A stretch of DNA of 64,000 nucleotides, from positions 124,001 to 188,000 of the forward strand of contig OZ255706.1 in assembly GCA_965277025.1 (NCBI GenBank). Reading direction: 5' to 3'. Under the pieces are notes generated by a model, which was not told where the DNA came from, did no database searches, and saw nothing but the letters and a program-made list of their open reading frames with translations. Source of the stretch: Methylomarinum sp965277025. GTDB lineage: Bacteria; Pseudomonadota; Gammaproteobacteria; Methylococcales; Methylomonadaceae. The position numbers and the translations under genes were made by a program. Shown here in pieces: positions 63,941 to 64,000 of this stretch. Within the stretch, counting starts at the first letter, position 1, and each line of letters opens with the position of its first letter.

Positions 63941-64000
63941 TATAATAATGTTTTAAAAAGTTTTTATGACGAGTTATGGTTGCAGTTATCGAAAAAGAGA
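63941..64000 (+). promoter_or_regulatory. Possible promoter and start of the next gene (window edge)
   Basis: TATAAT at 63941-63946 is followed by two candidate starts, ATG at 63966 and ATG at 63976 (reading MVAVIEKE). Too little sequence remains to identify the gene, and no convincing -35 was found. Confidence 0.35.

Noticed and set aside
1..64000. tRNA or rRNA genes.
   Set aside because: I scanned the intergenic gaps by eye and found no cloverleaf-like segment with a T-loop GGTTCGA; none can be supported.

Overview
The window looks like a gammaproteobacterial chromosome segment, most plausibly from a methanotroph-like (Methylococcales-type) bacterium. This is inferred from gene content and not proven: a fabHDG-acpP-fabF-pabC-mltG-tmk-holB-pilZ cluster, DUF2956/DUF3301, aat-bpt-trxB, an AMP-phosphorylase/PRPP-synthetase pair, hydroxypyruvate isomerase with a tartronate-semialdehyde-reductase-like enzyme, and a Ralstonia-type NAD-reducing [NiFe] hydrogenase. 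It is rich in REP-like palindromes and IS elements, and several genes are broken.

Region 1 (1-16142) is a large type III-A CRISPR-Cas locus, all on the minus strand. Read 5' to 3' it is: a 42-repeat array (12892-15829), cas6, a CARF-wHTH gene (NE0113 family), cas10/csm1 with intact HD and GGDD, csm2, csm3, csm4, csm5 with a long coiled-coil tail, a REP-associated transposase (RAYT) lodged among REP palindromes, a CARF-HEPN gene (TIGR02710 type), and a Card1/Can2-type CARF nuclease (DUF1887). There are thus three different candidate cyclic-oligoadenylate sensors. No cas1/cas2 is present. The array is bracketed by a 220-bp direct duplication. Each copy carries a decayed 3' end of a card1 gene, and the same junction (degenerate CRISPR repeat next to a card1 3' end) occurs again at the living card1 gene near position 140-285. 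The spacers, read on the plus strand, look like coding DNA and repeatedly like translation starts, so crRNAs made from the minus strand would be antisense to mRNA. Several independent spacers encode variants of the same peptide.

Region 2 (16143-20114) holds housekeeping genes: yicC, a Ser/Thr kinase, rph, rdgB and a ridA-like gene. Region 3 (20144-25162) is hoxFUYH plus a maturation protease, but hoxU has lost about 95 nt including an Fe-S ligand motif and carries a second frameshift. Region 4 (25474-29704) has DUF1269 (frameshifted), DUF1931 and an unknown helical-protein gene split by one IS that is itself split by another. Region 5 (29745-43410) is mixed metabolism: PPTase, gamma-glutamyltransferase, MgtC/DUF4010 membrane protein, two glyoxylate/hydroxypyruvate enzymes, a VOC protein, a broken IS1380, DUF2956, DUF3301, galU, a frameshifted DUF2235 hydrolase, a class V aminotransferase and tatD. 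Region 6 (43566-53700) is the conserved fatty-acid synthesis/cell-division cluster, tightly overlapping, with a clear acpP promoter and terminator. Region 7 (53675-64000) holds a pentapeptide protein, a voltage-gated-type K+ channel, an FMN reductase split by a second copy of the IS, a MITE-like hairpin, a PRPP synthetase with a 9-A frameshift, an AMP/thymidine phosphorylase with both an amber codon and an ISAs1 insertion, then bpt, aat, trxB and a small zinc-ribbon membrane protein.

The number of single-base frameshifts (hoxU, DUF1269, IS1380, DUF2235, prs) means either real decay or residual sequencing error. The IS insertions are certain because each has exact terminal repeats and target duplications and removing it restores one reading frame of expected length.
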